From: Yoonia sp.
Lineage (GTDB): Bacteria; Pseudomonadota; Alphaproteobacteria; Rhodobacterales; Rhodobacteraceae
DNA length: 64,000 nucleotides
Assembly (NCBI RefSeq): GCF_017854565.1
Contig: NZ_JAFMHJ010000004.1
Coordinates: 56,175-120,174, forward strand
Reading direction: 5' to 3'
Shown: piece after piece, positions 1-7,680 of the stretch
Layout: every line of letters starts with the position of its first letter
Position numbering within the stretch: the first letter of the stretch is position 1
Notes under the pieces: generated by a model
What the model saw: the letters and a program-made list of their open reading frames with translations, nothing else
Database searches by the model: none
What the model was told of the DNA's origin: nothing
Program-made: the position numbers and the translations under genes

Positions 1-294
1 TCAATGCGGATGTTCCCGCGCCAGCAGATTACGTTCCATGGTGACAAGGGCGTCCTGCGTCTGACCTGCCCCTATAACGCCAATCTGTTCGATGTGGCCC
101 AGCTCACCTTGGAAACGGACGAGCGCACGGTGGTGACAGAGCGGTGGCCGGCTGCCAATCATTATGTGCTGCAGGTCGAAAACTTTGGCAATGCGGTGCG
201 CAATGGGACACCCTACGCGTGTCCGTTGGAGTTTTCGCGTGGTACGCAAGAGATGATGGATATGGTATTTGCCGCCGGTGGCCCGGCGGATTAG
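1..294 (+). CDS. Gfo/Idh/MocA-family oxidoreductase, C-terminal fragment (cut by window edge)
   Basis: The reading frame is already open at base 1 and ends at TAG 292-294, so only about the last 97 residues are present and the N-terminal Rossmann domain lies outside the window. The visible part looks like the C-terminal domain of NAD(P)-dependent sugar/polyol dehydrogenases of the Gfo/Idh/MocA family: a strand pattern around ITFHGDKGVLRL, followed by a helix containing ENFGNAVRNG and a closing EMMDMVFAA segment. Substrate cannot be inferred. The first in-frame ATG at base 4 is internal, not a real start. DUF4389 follows 9 bases later on the same strand. Confidence 0.7.
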   Translation, partial: SMRMFPRQQITFHGDKGVLRLTCPYNANLFDVAQLTLETDERTVVTERWPAANHYVLQVENFGNAVRNGTPYACPLEFSRGTQEMMDMVFAAGGPAD

Positions 295-303
295 GAGACG
301 ACG

Positions 304-594
304 ATGGCACAAGATAACGAAACAACGCCCAACGCGGATGCGCCGCCCGATTTCGAAAGCATGTGGCTGCGGCTGATCCATATGCTGATCATCGGGGTGT
401 TGTTGAGCATGGCAAGCACGCTGCTGGGGATCATGACCGTTGCCCAGTTCCTGATTATGTTGCTGAACAAGCGCGAACCCAATGAAAGTCTGGCCGAGTT
501 TGGCACGACCATGGGGGTCTGGATGGCCAAGGCAGCCCGCTATCAGACGGGTGCCAGCGAGGTGAAGCCGTGGCCGTGGACCGAGCTGGATTAG
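304..594 (+). CDS. DUF4389 domain small membrane protein
   Basis: 96-residue protein with an acidic, proline-containing N-terminus and one or two hydrophobic segments (roughly residues 24-54, MLIIGVLLSMASTLLG and VAQFLIMLLN). It ends in a soluble tail with the WMAKAARYQTG and KPWPW motifs that I associate with DUF4389. The biochemical role of the family is unknown; it is predicted to sit in the inner membrane. GGAGACGACG precedes the ATG and supplies a ribosome binding site. It lies just behind the oxidoreductase fragment, so the two may be cotranscribed. Its stop overlaps the 3' end of the convergent GNAT gene by 4 bases. Confidence 0.8.
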   Translation: MAQDNETTPNADAPPDFESMWLRLIHMLIIGVLLSMASTLLGIMTVAQFLIMLLNKREPNESLAEFGTTMGVWMAKAARYQTGASEVKPWPWTELD

Positions 595-1073
595 ACGCCA
601 AGATCTAGTTTCAGGATATGTTGCGGGCCTGCGGGGCCGTGCTGCCATTGCTGAGCGGTGTCATGAAACCCGCCATCAAGGTAGACCTTGCGCGCGACCG
701 GGTTGCGCAGGTTGACGGTCAGGTAGATCGCATTGGCGTCGCGGTAGTGATCGCGCAGATAGGCCTGCAGCAAACGCAGCGTTGCCGTGGCAATCCCGCG
801 CCCCTGTAGCGTTTGATCGACCAGAAATGTCCGCAGGCCAAAGGTGGCCGGATCTGCAAACGGGTAGTGGGTATGATAAGCGCGATCAATCCGGAACATG
901 CCAGCGACCTGATCGCCATAGCGCATCACATGTATGTCTATCGCGGGATCATTCAGATATATGAATGCTGCGGGCTGGCCCGAGAAAACCACCTGATCGG
1001 GGGCCACCGTCACCTGCCGCAGCGAATGGGCCAAGGCAGGTGACAGGGGTGTCAGGCTGACCGGTATGGTCAA
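591..1073 (-). CDS. GNAT family N-acetyltransferase
   Basis: 160-residue protein of normal length for a single-domain GNAT acetyltransferase. The acetyl-CoA pyrophosphate-binding motif A is visible as QGRGIATATLRLL (about residues 90-102), preceded by the beta-4 strand GLRTFLVD and followed by the motif B region with VARKVYLDGGFHD. The acceptor substrate is unknown. The start is a TTG at 1073-1071 that overlaps the TGA of pepF (TTGA, 4 bases); no nearby ATG fits. This implies translational coupling to the upstream peptidase. Confidence 0.8.
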   Translation of the reverse strand: MTIPVSLTPLSPALAHSLRQVTVAPDQVVFSGQPAAFIYLNDPAIDIHVMRYGDQVAGMFRIDRAYHTHYPFADPATFGLRTFLVDQTLQGRGIATATLRLLQAYLRDHYRDANAIYLTVNLRNPVARKVYLDGGFHDTAQQWQHGPAGPQHILKLDLGV

Positions 1074-2887
1074 TCCTCCATCGCTTCCAGTTCATCAATG
1101 AAGCCTTCGATCATCGACAGACCCTTGTCCCAGAATTTGGGGTCTGACGCGTCCAGACCAAAGGGGGCAAGAAGTTCTTTGTGGTGTTTGGACCCACCCG
1201 CGCGCAACATGTCAAAGTACTTTGCGCGGAAATCCGGATCGCCTTCTTCGTAGACGGCATAAAGCGCGTTCACCAGACCGTCGCCAAATGCATAGGCATA
1301 GACGTAGAACGGCGAGTGGACAAAGTGTGGAATATAGGCCCAGAAGGTTTCATATCCGTCTGCAAAATCAAACACATCGCCCAGCGATTCCGCCTGCACC
1401 GACATCCATAGTGCGTTGATGTCATCGGGCGTCAGCTCACCTTCGCCACGGGCGGCGTGGAGTTTACATTCAAAGTCGTAAAACGCGATTTGGCGCACGA
1501 CCGTGTTGATCATGTCTTCGACTTTGCCGGCCAGCAGGACCTTGCGTTCTTGTTTGGTTTTGGCCCCTCCAAGCAGTTTGCGGAAGGTCAGCATTTCCCC
1601 AAAGACCGACGCCGTTTCGGCCAGTGTCAGCGGGGTCGAGCTGAGCAGTTCGCCCTGTTCAGCGGCAAGAACCTGATGCACGCCGTGGCCCAATTCATGC
1701 GCCAGCGTCATGACGTCACGCGGTTTGCCAAGGTAGTTCAGCATCACGTAGGGGTGCACGGGCGTGACGGTCGGGTGGGCAAAGGCACCGGGAGCCTTGC
1801 CGGGTTTCACGGCGGCGTCAATCCAGCCCTTGGTAAAGAACGGCTTGGCAATCGCGGCCATCTCGGGGTCGAAATCGGCATAGGCAGACAGGACGGTATC
1901 TGTCGCCTCTTCCCAACCGACGGTGCGGGTGATTTCCATTGGCAGTGGCGCGTTGCGGTCCCAGACCTGCATCCGGTCAAGGCCTAACCATTTGGCTTTC
2001 AGGGCATAATAACGGTGCGACAGGCGGGGGTAGGCGGCAACGACGGCGTTGCGCAATGCCTCGACCACCTCTGGCTCGACATGGTTTGCCAGATGTCGGC
2101 CGGTTTGCGGGGTCGGCATTTTGCGCCAGCGATCTTCGATCTCCTTTTCTTTGGCCAGCGTGTTATGGACGCGGGCAAAGAGCTTGATTTTGTTTTGAAA
2201 AACCTCAGCGAGCGCACGGGTCGCGGACTCGCGCGTGGATCTGTCCTGTTCGGTCAGCAGGTTCAGCGTTGCTTCAAGGCCAAGTGTGTCGCCATCCACC
2301 TCGAATTCCAGACCCGCCATGGTTTCGTCAAACAGGCGGTTCCACGCGGCGGCACCCACTGTGGATTGGTCGTGTAGGAACTTTTCCAACTCGTCTGATA
2401 ATTGGTGCGGCTTCATCGCGCGCATCCGGTCAAAGACCGGTTTATAGCGGGCAAGATCGGCATTGGCGGCCAGCAGACCGGCAAGGTGTGTATCGTCCAA
2501 CCGGTTGAATTCCAGCCCATAAAACACCAGCGGCGTGGTGAAGTCGGTGACTTCATCCTGACAGTCTGCCATGAATTTGGCGCGCTCGCTGTCGGTCGTC
2601 ATCTGATAGTAGCGCAAGCCGGCATAGGACATGATGCGCCCGGCGATCACGTCGATTTGTTCATAGCGCAGCACAGCGCCCAAAAGACCTGCGGCATCCA
2701 ATGTCGCAAGTTTGCCTTCATAGGTTTTGGCAAAGTCGACACATTCCGTTTCCAGCCACGTCAGATCGCGCGCCAGTTCCGCGCAGTCCGTGCTGGCGTA
2801 AAGGTCTGTCAGGTCCCATTCGGGCAGATTGCCAAGGCTTTTGCCGCCGCTTGTGGTGACGTCGAAAACGGGTTGGGGGAAGTGCAT
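1070..2887 (-). CDS. pepF: Oligoendopeptidase F, M3 family metallopeptidase
   Basis: 605 residues, the usual size of PepF/M3B enzymes, which cleave oligopeptides in the cytoplasm. The zinc site is intact: HELGH with His397, Glu398 and His401, and a third ligand Glu424 in the LAETASVFGE helix. The GYETFWAYIPHFVHSPFYVYAYAFG region near residue 525 is typical of the family's C-terminal substrate channel. The ATG at 2887 has GAGG about 6 bases upstream. It forms a two-gene unit with the downstream GNAT gene. Likely roles are peptide turnover and nutrient recycling; there is no signal peptide. Confidence 0.93.
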   Translation of the reverse strand: MHFPQPVFDVTTSGGKSLGNLPEWDLTDLYASTDCAELARDLTWLETECVDFAKTYEGKLATLDAAGLLGAVLRYEQIDVIAGRIMSYAGLRYYQMTTDSERAKFMADCQDEVTDFTTPLVFYGLEFNRLDDTHLAGLLAANADLARYKPVFDRMRAMKPHQLSDELEKFLHDQSTVGAAAWNRLFDETMAGLEFEVDGDTLGLEATLNLLTEQDRSTRESATRALAEVFQNKIKLFARVHNTLAKEKEIEDRWRKMPTPQTGRHLANHVEPEVVEALRNAVVAAYPRLSHRYYALKAKWLGLDRMQVWDRNAPLPMEITRTVGWEEATDTVLSAYADFDPEMAAIAKPFFTKGWIDAAVKPGKAPGAFAHPTVTPVHPYVMLNYLGKPRDVMTLAHELGHGVHQVLAAEQGELLSSTPLTLAETASVFGEMLTFRKLLGGAKTKQERKVLLAGKVEDMINTVVRQIAFYDFECKLHAARGEGELTPDDINALWMSVQAESLGDVFDFADGYETFWAYIPHFVHSPFYVYAYAFGDGLVNALYAVYEEGDPDFRAKYFDMLRAGGSKHHKELLAPFGLDASDPKFWDKGLSMIEGFIDELEAMED

Positions 2888-2959
2888 TTGTTACCTCTAA
2901 TCATCTGTTTCACATAGCATAGGTATTGGAATGGCAGGTTGAAAGGCTTGACCCGTGCG

Positions 2960-4549
2960 TCAGCCGAATGTGGCCAGCATTTCTTGCAGATCGGCCAAGG
3001 TATTCGCTTCGTGCACGGGTTTGTCGCGGCGCCAGCGCAACATACGCGGGAAACGCAGGGCAACGCCGGATTTATGCCGCGGACTTGGCTGGAGCCCCTC
3101 GAACGCGATTTCAAAGACATGCACGGGCGGGACCTGCCGGACGGGGCCGAATCGCTGCAATGTGTTCTTGCGGACCCAGGCGGTGATTTCGCGAAACTCT
3201 GCATCGGTCAGTCCGGAATAAGCCTTTGTAAATGGGACAAAGTTTTCACCGTCACGCACGGCGAACGTGTAGTCGGTGAACAGATTGGCCCGTCTGCCGT
3301 GACCGGCCTGGGCATAGATCAGCACGGCGTCGATGGTCAGCGGGTCGATCTTCCATTTCCACCAATCGCCCCGTTTGCGGCCCGCAAGATATGGGCTTTT
3401 CCGGCGCTTCAACATCAGGCCTTCGGCGCCGACCGCGCGCGACTGGGCGCGGGCATTGCGCAGGTCGTCCCAATTGGCAAAGGCGAGCGACGCCGACAGG
3501 CGAAGGGGCGCACCTTCGGGCGATTGATCCGTCAGCGTTTTCAAGAGCTTGCGCCGGTCAGTGAAGGGTAGCGCGCGGATGTCCTGACCATCGTGTTCCA
3601 GAATATCATAGGCCATCAGGATTGCGGGCGCATCGACCAGCAGCTTTCCGGGCACTGTCTTGCGCCCGATCCGTTTTTGCAGGGCATTGAAAGACAGTGG
3701 TTTTTCGTCCTTGTAGGCAAGGATTTCACCGTCGATCACGGTCCCGTCGGGCAGGTCATCCCGGAGCCGCGCGAGTTCGGGAAAACGGTCTGTCATCAGG
3801 TCTTCGCCACGGGACCACAGGTGCTGTTCGCCCCCCCGGATGATCAGCTGGCCCCGGATACCATCCCATTTCCGTTCGGCATTCCAGTCATCCGGCTGGC
3901 CCAGGTCATCAAGGCTATCCAGTTGATATGCCAAATAAAAAGGGTAGGGGCGCGACAGGTCTGCGGTGGGATCATCGGCCACGATCAGGCTGTCCCAGGT
4001 GGCCGTGTCGGGGGTCCAGTTGCCCATCAATTTATGGGCCAATCGCGGCTCGGGCTGGCCGGTGGATTGGGCAAGGGCACGGGTGATCAGCTTGGCGCTG
4101 ACGCCGATGCGGAAACCGCCGGTCAGCAGCTTGGTGAACAAGAAACGCTGGGTCGTGGGCAGGCTGTCCCATGCTTGCAGAATACCGGTTTTTCGCGCCG
4201 CATCGTCCAGTGTTGAAAGATATTTTATGTAATTAATCCAATGGGAAAGCGGGATTTCTGTGGTTTGGGTCGGGGGCGGCAGGACCAGCGCGATCGTCTC
4301 AGCCAAGTCACCGACGATGCTGTAGCTTTCCGCGAACAGCCAATCGGGCAGGTTTGCCACCTCGGCGGCCCATTCGCGCAGGCGTGTGGCGGTGATGGTT
4401 CGCTTGGGGCGGCGGCCCGTAAAAAGCGCGATCGTCCAGAGCCGGTCATCAAGCGGCGCAGTGCCGAAATAGTCAGCGAGGGCGGCAATCTTGACGGTCG
4501 TTTTCGTGCTTTCGTCGATGTGGGCAAAGAGGGCGGCGAAGTCTTTCAT
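2960..4549 (-). CDS. ATP-dependent DNA ligase (repair-type, associated with MBL exonuclease)
   Basis: 529 residues with an N-terminal DNA-binding domain (about 1-190), a nucleotidyltransferase domain and a C-terminal OB fold. Motif I is ERKWDGIRG with the adenylated Lys227; motif III is DGEIL, motif IV EGLMLKR and motif V WWKWKID. The length matches the bacterial ATP-dependent ligases found with a metallo-beta-lactamase exonuclease and thought to act in DNA damage repair (the family annotated as cisplatin damage response ligase). Its ATG overlaps the stop of the upstream exonuclease gene (ATGA), so the pair is translationally coupled. The helicase and phosphoesterase that often complete this module are not adjacent. 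Confidence 0.92.
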   Translation of the reverse strand: MKDFAALFAHIDESTKTTVKIAALADYFGTAPLDDRLWTIALFTGRRPKRTITATRLREWAAEVANLPDWLFAESYSIVGDLAETIALVLPPPTQTTEIPLSHWINYIKYLSTLDDAARKTGILQAWDSLPTTQRFLFTKLLTGGFRIGVSAKLITRALAQSTGQPEPRLAHKLMGNWTPDTATWDSLIVADDPTADLSRPYPFYLAYQLDSLDDLGQPDDWNAERKWDGIRGQLIIRGGEQHLWSRGEDLMTDRFPELARLRDDLPDGTVIDGEILAYKDEKPLSFNALQKRIGRKTVPGKLLVDAPAILMAYDILEHDGQDIRALPFTDRRKLLKTLTDQSPEGAPLRLSASLAFANWDDLRNARAQSRAVGAEGLMLKRRKSPYLAGRKRGDWWKWKIDPLTIDAVLIYAQAGHGRRANLFTDYTFAVRDGENFVPFTKAYSGLTDAEFREITAWVRKNTLQRFGPVRQVPPVHVFEIAFEGLQPSPRHKSGVALRFPRMLRWRRDKPVHEANTLADLQEMLATFG

Positions 4550-5559
4550 TCTTCGATTTCCTTTGGGTTATCAAAGCCTTCACCCTGATAGTCGGTGCTG
4601 CCGACATGGGCGTCATAACCCTGTTCGCACAGCCAGCGCCGGAAGGTTGCGGTGTAGCCGTGTGTGGCAAATATTTTGGTCGCGCCGGTGGCTTTTATGG
4701 CCATGTTCAGGCCGTCCCAGTCGGCGTGATCCGAGACGATGAAACCCCGGTCGGCAGCACGTCTGCGCCGCACGCCGCGCAGAGCCATCCAGCCGCTGGC
4801 GAACGCAGTGGAGGCGGGGCCAAAGCGGCGCGCCCATGTGCTGTCGACGGCGCTTGGGGTTGCTAAAACCAAGGCGCCGGGGTGATTTTTGGCGTTTGTC
4901 TCCGCAGTGACACGAATTGTTTGAGGCAGAGTAACACCTTGATTTCGAATAACTTCGTTGGTGTTTTCAATGGCGGCGTGGGTCAGGATCGGGCCGATGT
5001 CGGGGTTCAGAAGGCGCAGCAGGCGTTGCGCCTTGCCCAAGGCGTAGGTACCAAGGATCGACGTGCGCCCGGCGGCGGCATTGGCCGCCCACCAATCATT
5101 GATCTGACCTGTCAGAATCGCTTGGGGGGTCCATGAAAAGACCGGCAGGCCAAAGGTGCATTCGGTAATAAAGGCATGACATTTAACGGGTGCGAACGGC
5201 GTGGAAAGACCATCGGCGACCGTCTTGTAATCGCCCGACACGACCCAGACCTGACCTTTGACTTCGACCCGGATCTGCGCCGAACCGGGGACGTGGCCGG
5301 CGGGATGGAACGACACACGCGCGTCGCCAATTTGCGTTTCACTTCCGTATGTTACGGTATCTACGCGGATATTGCCAAGTCGGTGTTTCATCACCGGAGC
5401 GGTGCCATCGGTGGCCAAATACGACCCCATGCCGGGGCGGGCGTGGTCGCTGTGGGCATGGGTGATCAATGCGCGGTCAACCGGGCGCCATGGGTCGATG
5501 TAGAAATCGCCTGCGGGGCAGTAGATGCCGCGATCTGTGAAGGTCAGAATATCGGTCAT
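4546..5559 (-). CDS. Ligase-associated DNA exonuclease (metallo-beta-lactamase fold)
   Basis: 337 residues from the ATG at 5559. An open frame continues upstream to 5646, but the segment beginning at 5559 (MTDILTFTDRGIYCPAGDFY) matches the conserved N-terminus RGxYCPAGDFYIDPW of this family, so the shorter start is preferred. There is no strong Shine-Dalgarno. The metal-binding HxHxDH motif is present (His34, His36, Asp38, His39), with a later HPAGHVPGSAQI and a C-terminal SDHADWDGL, as in beta-CASP/MBL nucleases. It is predicted to process DNA ends for the coupled ligase downstream. Confidence 0.88.
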   Translation of the reverse strand: MTDILTFTDRGIYCPAGDFYIDPWRPVDRALITHAHSDHARPGMGSYLATDGTAPVMKHRLGNIRVDTVTYGSETQIGDARVSFHPAGHVPGSAQIRVEVKGQVWVVSGDYKTVADGLSTPFAPVKCHAFITECTFGLPVFSWTPQAILTGQINDWWAANAAAGRTSILGTYALGKAQRLLRLLNPDIGPILTHAAIENTNEVIRNQGVTLPQTIRVTAETNAKNHPGALVLATPSAVDSTWARRFGPASTAFASGWMALRGVRRRRAADRGFIVSDHADWDGLNMAIKATGATKIFATHGYTATFRRWLCEQGYDAHVGSTDYQGEGFDNPKEIEE

Positions 5560-5790
5560 GGCGGTAATGATAGCGTGGTCTGCGGCGGGGTCACGCAACG
5601 CGCGGTGGGTCCGCCCTGGACTGCCGCGCCGCAGGGCGGAAATCATCTGTTAATGCGGGGGCTTTCGCGGCAAATGGCGATAAGGAACCCGTGTGAAAGC
5701 CGTACAGACCCTGTACGTACGTTTCGCCGTCATATGGCCCGTGAACGCGGCGTGCGGTGGATATGTGAACCGGTCGTTAAGGTTTGTGCG

Positions 5791-6726
5791 CTACCGATGG
5801 GCGTCAAAATAGGCGACCGTTTCATCGAGCAGCAAGGTGCGGACGGCAGGCGTATCCATCAGCATCTCGTGCAGGCCGCTGTCGATCACGCGCAGCGTGC
5901 CGGCGGGCCAGTTGGCCATGCGGTTGCGGATGCGCCGGGGATCGACAATCGCCTCTTGGCCACCCAGAAAGGTCAGGCAGGGGACGTGCGGCGTGGGCCG
6001 CAGGCTCAGCCGCTGCATTTCACGCAAGGATGTGTTCAGCCAGCGCAGCGAAGGGCCGCCAAGACCCAAATCAGGATGCGCATTCAATTGGGCGCGCATA
6101 ACGTCGAACATCGGTTGATCCGTGGTCAGCATATTGGCGGCAAAATCAGTGCGCAGCACATAGGATTGTTCCGATTGCCCCGGCGCAAGCGCCTGATCAA
6201 AGCCCAGGGTTCGGCTGAGCGACGACAGGCCCCATGCGAATGGACGCAGGTGGGCGGACATCAAGATACCCCACATCGGCGCCGAAAACATGGCCGCCTG
6301 AATGTCGATCCCGTGCATCAGTGATCGCAGGCCGATGCAGCCGCCCATCGAATGGCCGATCATGAAATACGGTTTGGGCAGACCAAGTGCGGCAAGGTGG
6401 GTCATGACGACGGACACGTCATTTTGATAATCGGCGAAACGGCTGACATGGCCGATGGCGCGGTTCGGCGTCAAGCGATCCGCGATCCCTTGCCCGCGCC
6501 AGTCGATGGCGAGGGTGGCATAGCCGCGATCATGCAGCCCCTGCGCGGTCGGGCCATATTTTTCGACATATTCGGTGCGACCGGGAAAGATGACCACCGT
6601 GCCTTTGGCATCGGCCCGGTTCCAGTGACCCACGCGGATGCGCACTCCATCGGCGGTTTTCAGCCAATGGGCGGCGCCACCAACCGGCCCCTGCACGATA
6701 TCGTCAAAAAATGGTGCGGTTTCCAT
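5791..6726 (-). CDS. Alpha/beta hydrolase, lysophospholipase-like (serine aminopeptidase S33 type)
   Basis: 311 residues, single alpha/beta hydrolase domain. The nucleophile elbow is GHSMGG with Ser126; the oxyanion region is FPGRTEYVEKYGP and the conserved DWRGQG follows at about residue 75. The acid probably lies in the FLGGQEAIVDP loop and the catalytic His in DSGLHEMLMD near the C-terminus. This layout matches PldB/monoglyceride-lipase-like hydrolases, so the likely substrates are lysophospholipids or acylglycerols; the exact substrate is uncertain. It begins 3 bases after the SCP2 gene on the same strand, an evident operon linking two lipid-related proteins. Confidence 0.87.
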   Translation of the reverse strand: METAPFFDDIVQGPVGGAAHWLKTADGVRIRVGHWNRADAKGTVVIFPGRTEYVEKYGPTAQGLHDRGYATLAIDWRGQGIADRLTPNRAIGHVSRFADYQNDVSVVMTHLAALGLPKPYFMIGHSMGGCIGLRSLMHGIDIQAAMFSAPMWGILMSAHLRPFAWGLSSLSRTLGFDQALAPGQSEQSYVLRTDFAANMLTTDQPMFDVMRAQLNAHPDLGLGGPSLRWLNTSLREMQRLSLRPTPHVPCLTFLGGQEAIVDPRRIRNRMANWPAGTLRVIDSGLHEMLMDTPAVRTLLLDETVAYFDAHR

Positions 6727-6729
6727 GTC

Positions 6730-7020
6730 TTAGGATAGGACGCCGGCCAGCTTCATGGCTTGGCCCATGTCACCTTCGACGGAAAGCTTGCCAGTCATGA
6801 ACGCGGTGGTCGGGTTCATCTCTCCGTCCAGGATCGCCTTGAAGGTTTCGGTGCTGGCGGTCAGGGACACGTCTGCGTCTTCGTCGCCGGCGTGGGCGCC
6901 ATTTGCATCAATGATGATCGCGCCTTCGTCTTCGATTATAAACTTTGCGCTTCCGTCAAACCCGACGCCGTTCATTTTGGCATTCAGGGCGGCGACGGCT
7001 TCGTTTACGACTTCGCTCAT
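6730..7020 (-). CDS. SCP2 sterol-binding domain protein
   Basis: 96 residues that amount to a bare SCP2 domain: FDGSAKFIIEDEGAIIID, a DADVSLTASTETFKAILDGEMNP core and the FMTGKLSVEGDMGQAMKLA terminal helix are characteristic. SCP2 domains bind hydrophobic ligands such as fatty acyl-CoAs, and single-domain forms are common in alphaproteobacteria. It is the first gene of a two-gene operon with the alpha/beta hydrolase. AAGGAC lies 6-11 bases before the ATG. The divergent TPR gene starts 73 bases away, so the short intergenic stretch 7021-7093 probably carries both promoters. Confidence 0.9.
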   Translation of the reverse strand: MSEVVNEAVAALNAKMNGVGFDGSAKFIIEDEGAIIIDANGAHAGDEDADVSLTASTETFKAILDGEMNPTTAFMTGKLSVEGDMGQAMKLAGVLS

Positions 7021-7093
7021 GTATTTTGTCCTTCTTTATTAAAGTGGCGGCAAGGCCACTGGTGCTGGCCGCGCAGTGCGCTACATTAGGGTT

Positions 7094-7654
7094 ATGAGCA
7101 AGCAGACACATCGCTTCAAATGTATCGTTACGGCACTTGTGCTGGTAGTAGGGGTTTCCTTACCTGCTTTTGCGCAACAAGCCACGCTGGACACGCTTTA
7201 TCAAGAGCTGCTTGAGGCGGATGAGGCGAGTTATCCGCGCATCGAAAGCCGTATCGTCGCCCAGTGGGAAAAGAGCGGGTCGCCCGCGATGGATTTGTTG
7301 TTGCGCCGGGGCCAGGATGCCCTGGATGAGGGCGCGGCAGATATCGCGGTTGAACATTTCTCGGCGCTGGTAGATCACGCGCCGGAGTTCACCCAAGCCT
7401 ATTACGGACGCGCGACGGCCTATTATGCGTTGGGGCTTGTTGGCCCCGCTTTGGATGATATCAGCACGGCGTTGCGTCAAAACCCGCGGCATTTCGAGGC
7501 GATCCGCGCCTTGGCTTTGCTGATGGAAGAGTTGCAGCGCCCCGATGATGCGCTGTCGCTTTATCGGATGATCCTCGCGATCAACCCGCAGTCGGCGGAA
7601 ACGCAAGATGCGGTGAATAATCTGCTGTCACAGCGCGCGGGTCAGGCGCTTTAG
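7094..7654 (+). CDS. Secreted tetratricopeptide-repeat protein
   Basis: 186 residues from the ATG at 7094; a GTG at 7076 is in frame, but the signal peptide reads best from MSKQTHRFK. A hydrophobic core VTALVLVVGVSLPAFA is followed by a likely cleavage after AFA. Two or three TPR units follow (about residues 75-175: FSALVDHAPEFTQAYYGRATAYYALG, DISTALRQNPRHFEAIRAL, YRMILAINPQSAETQDAVNN). The protein is periplasmic and probably a protein-protein scaffold of unknown partner. It is followed 26 bases later by the Suv3-like helicase, possibly cotranscribed. Confidence 0.85.
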   Translation: MSKQTHRFKCIVTALVLVVGVSLPAFAQQATLDTLYQELLEADEASYPRIESRIVAQWEKSGSPAMDLLLRRGQDALDEGAADIAVEHFSALVDHAPEFTQAYYGRATAYYALGLVGPALDDISTALRQNPRHFEAIRALALLMEELQRPDDALSLYRMILAINPQSAETQDAVNNLLSQRAGQAL

Positions 7655-7680
7655 CGTCTTGGCCCCAATCGGGGAATGAT

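Noticed and set aside
5176..6324. Plus-strand frame of about 380 codons spanning the exonuclease and hydrolase genes
   Set aside because: Crosses two unrelated minus-strand genes and lacks any family pattern.
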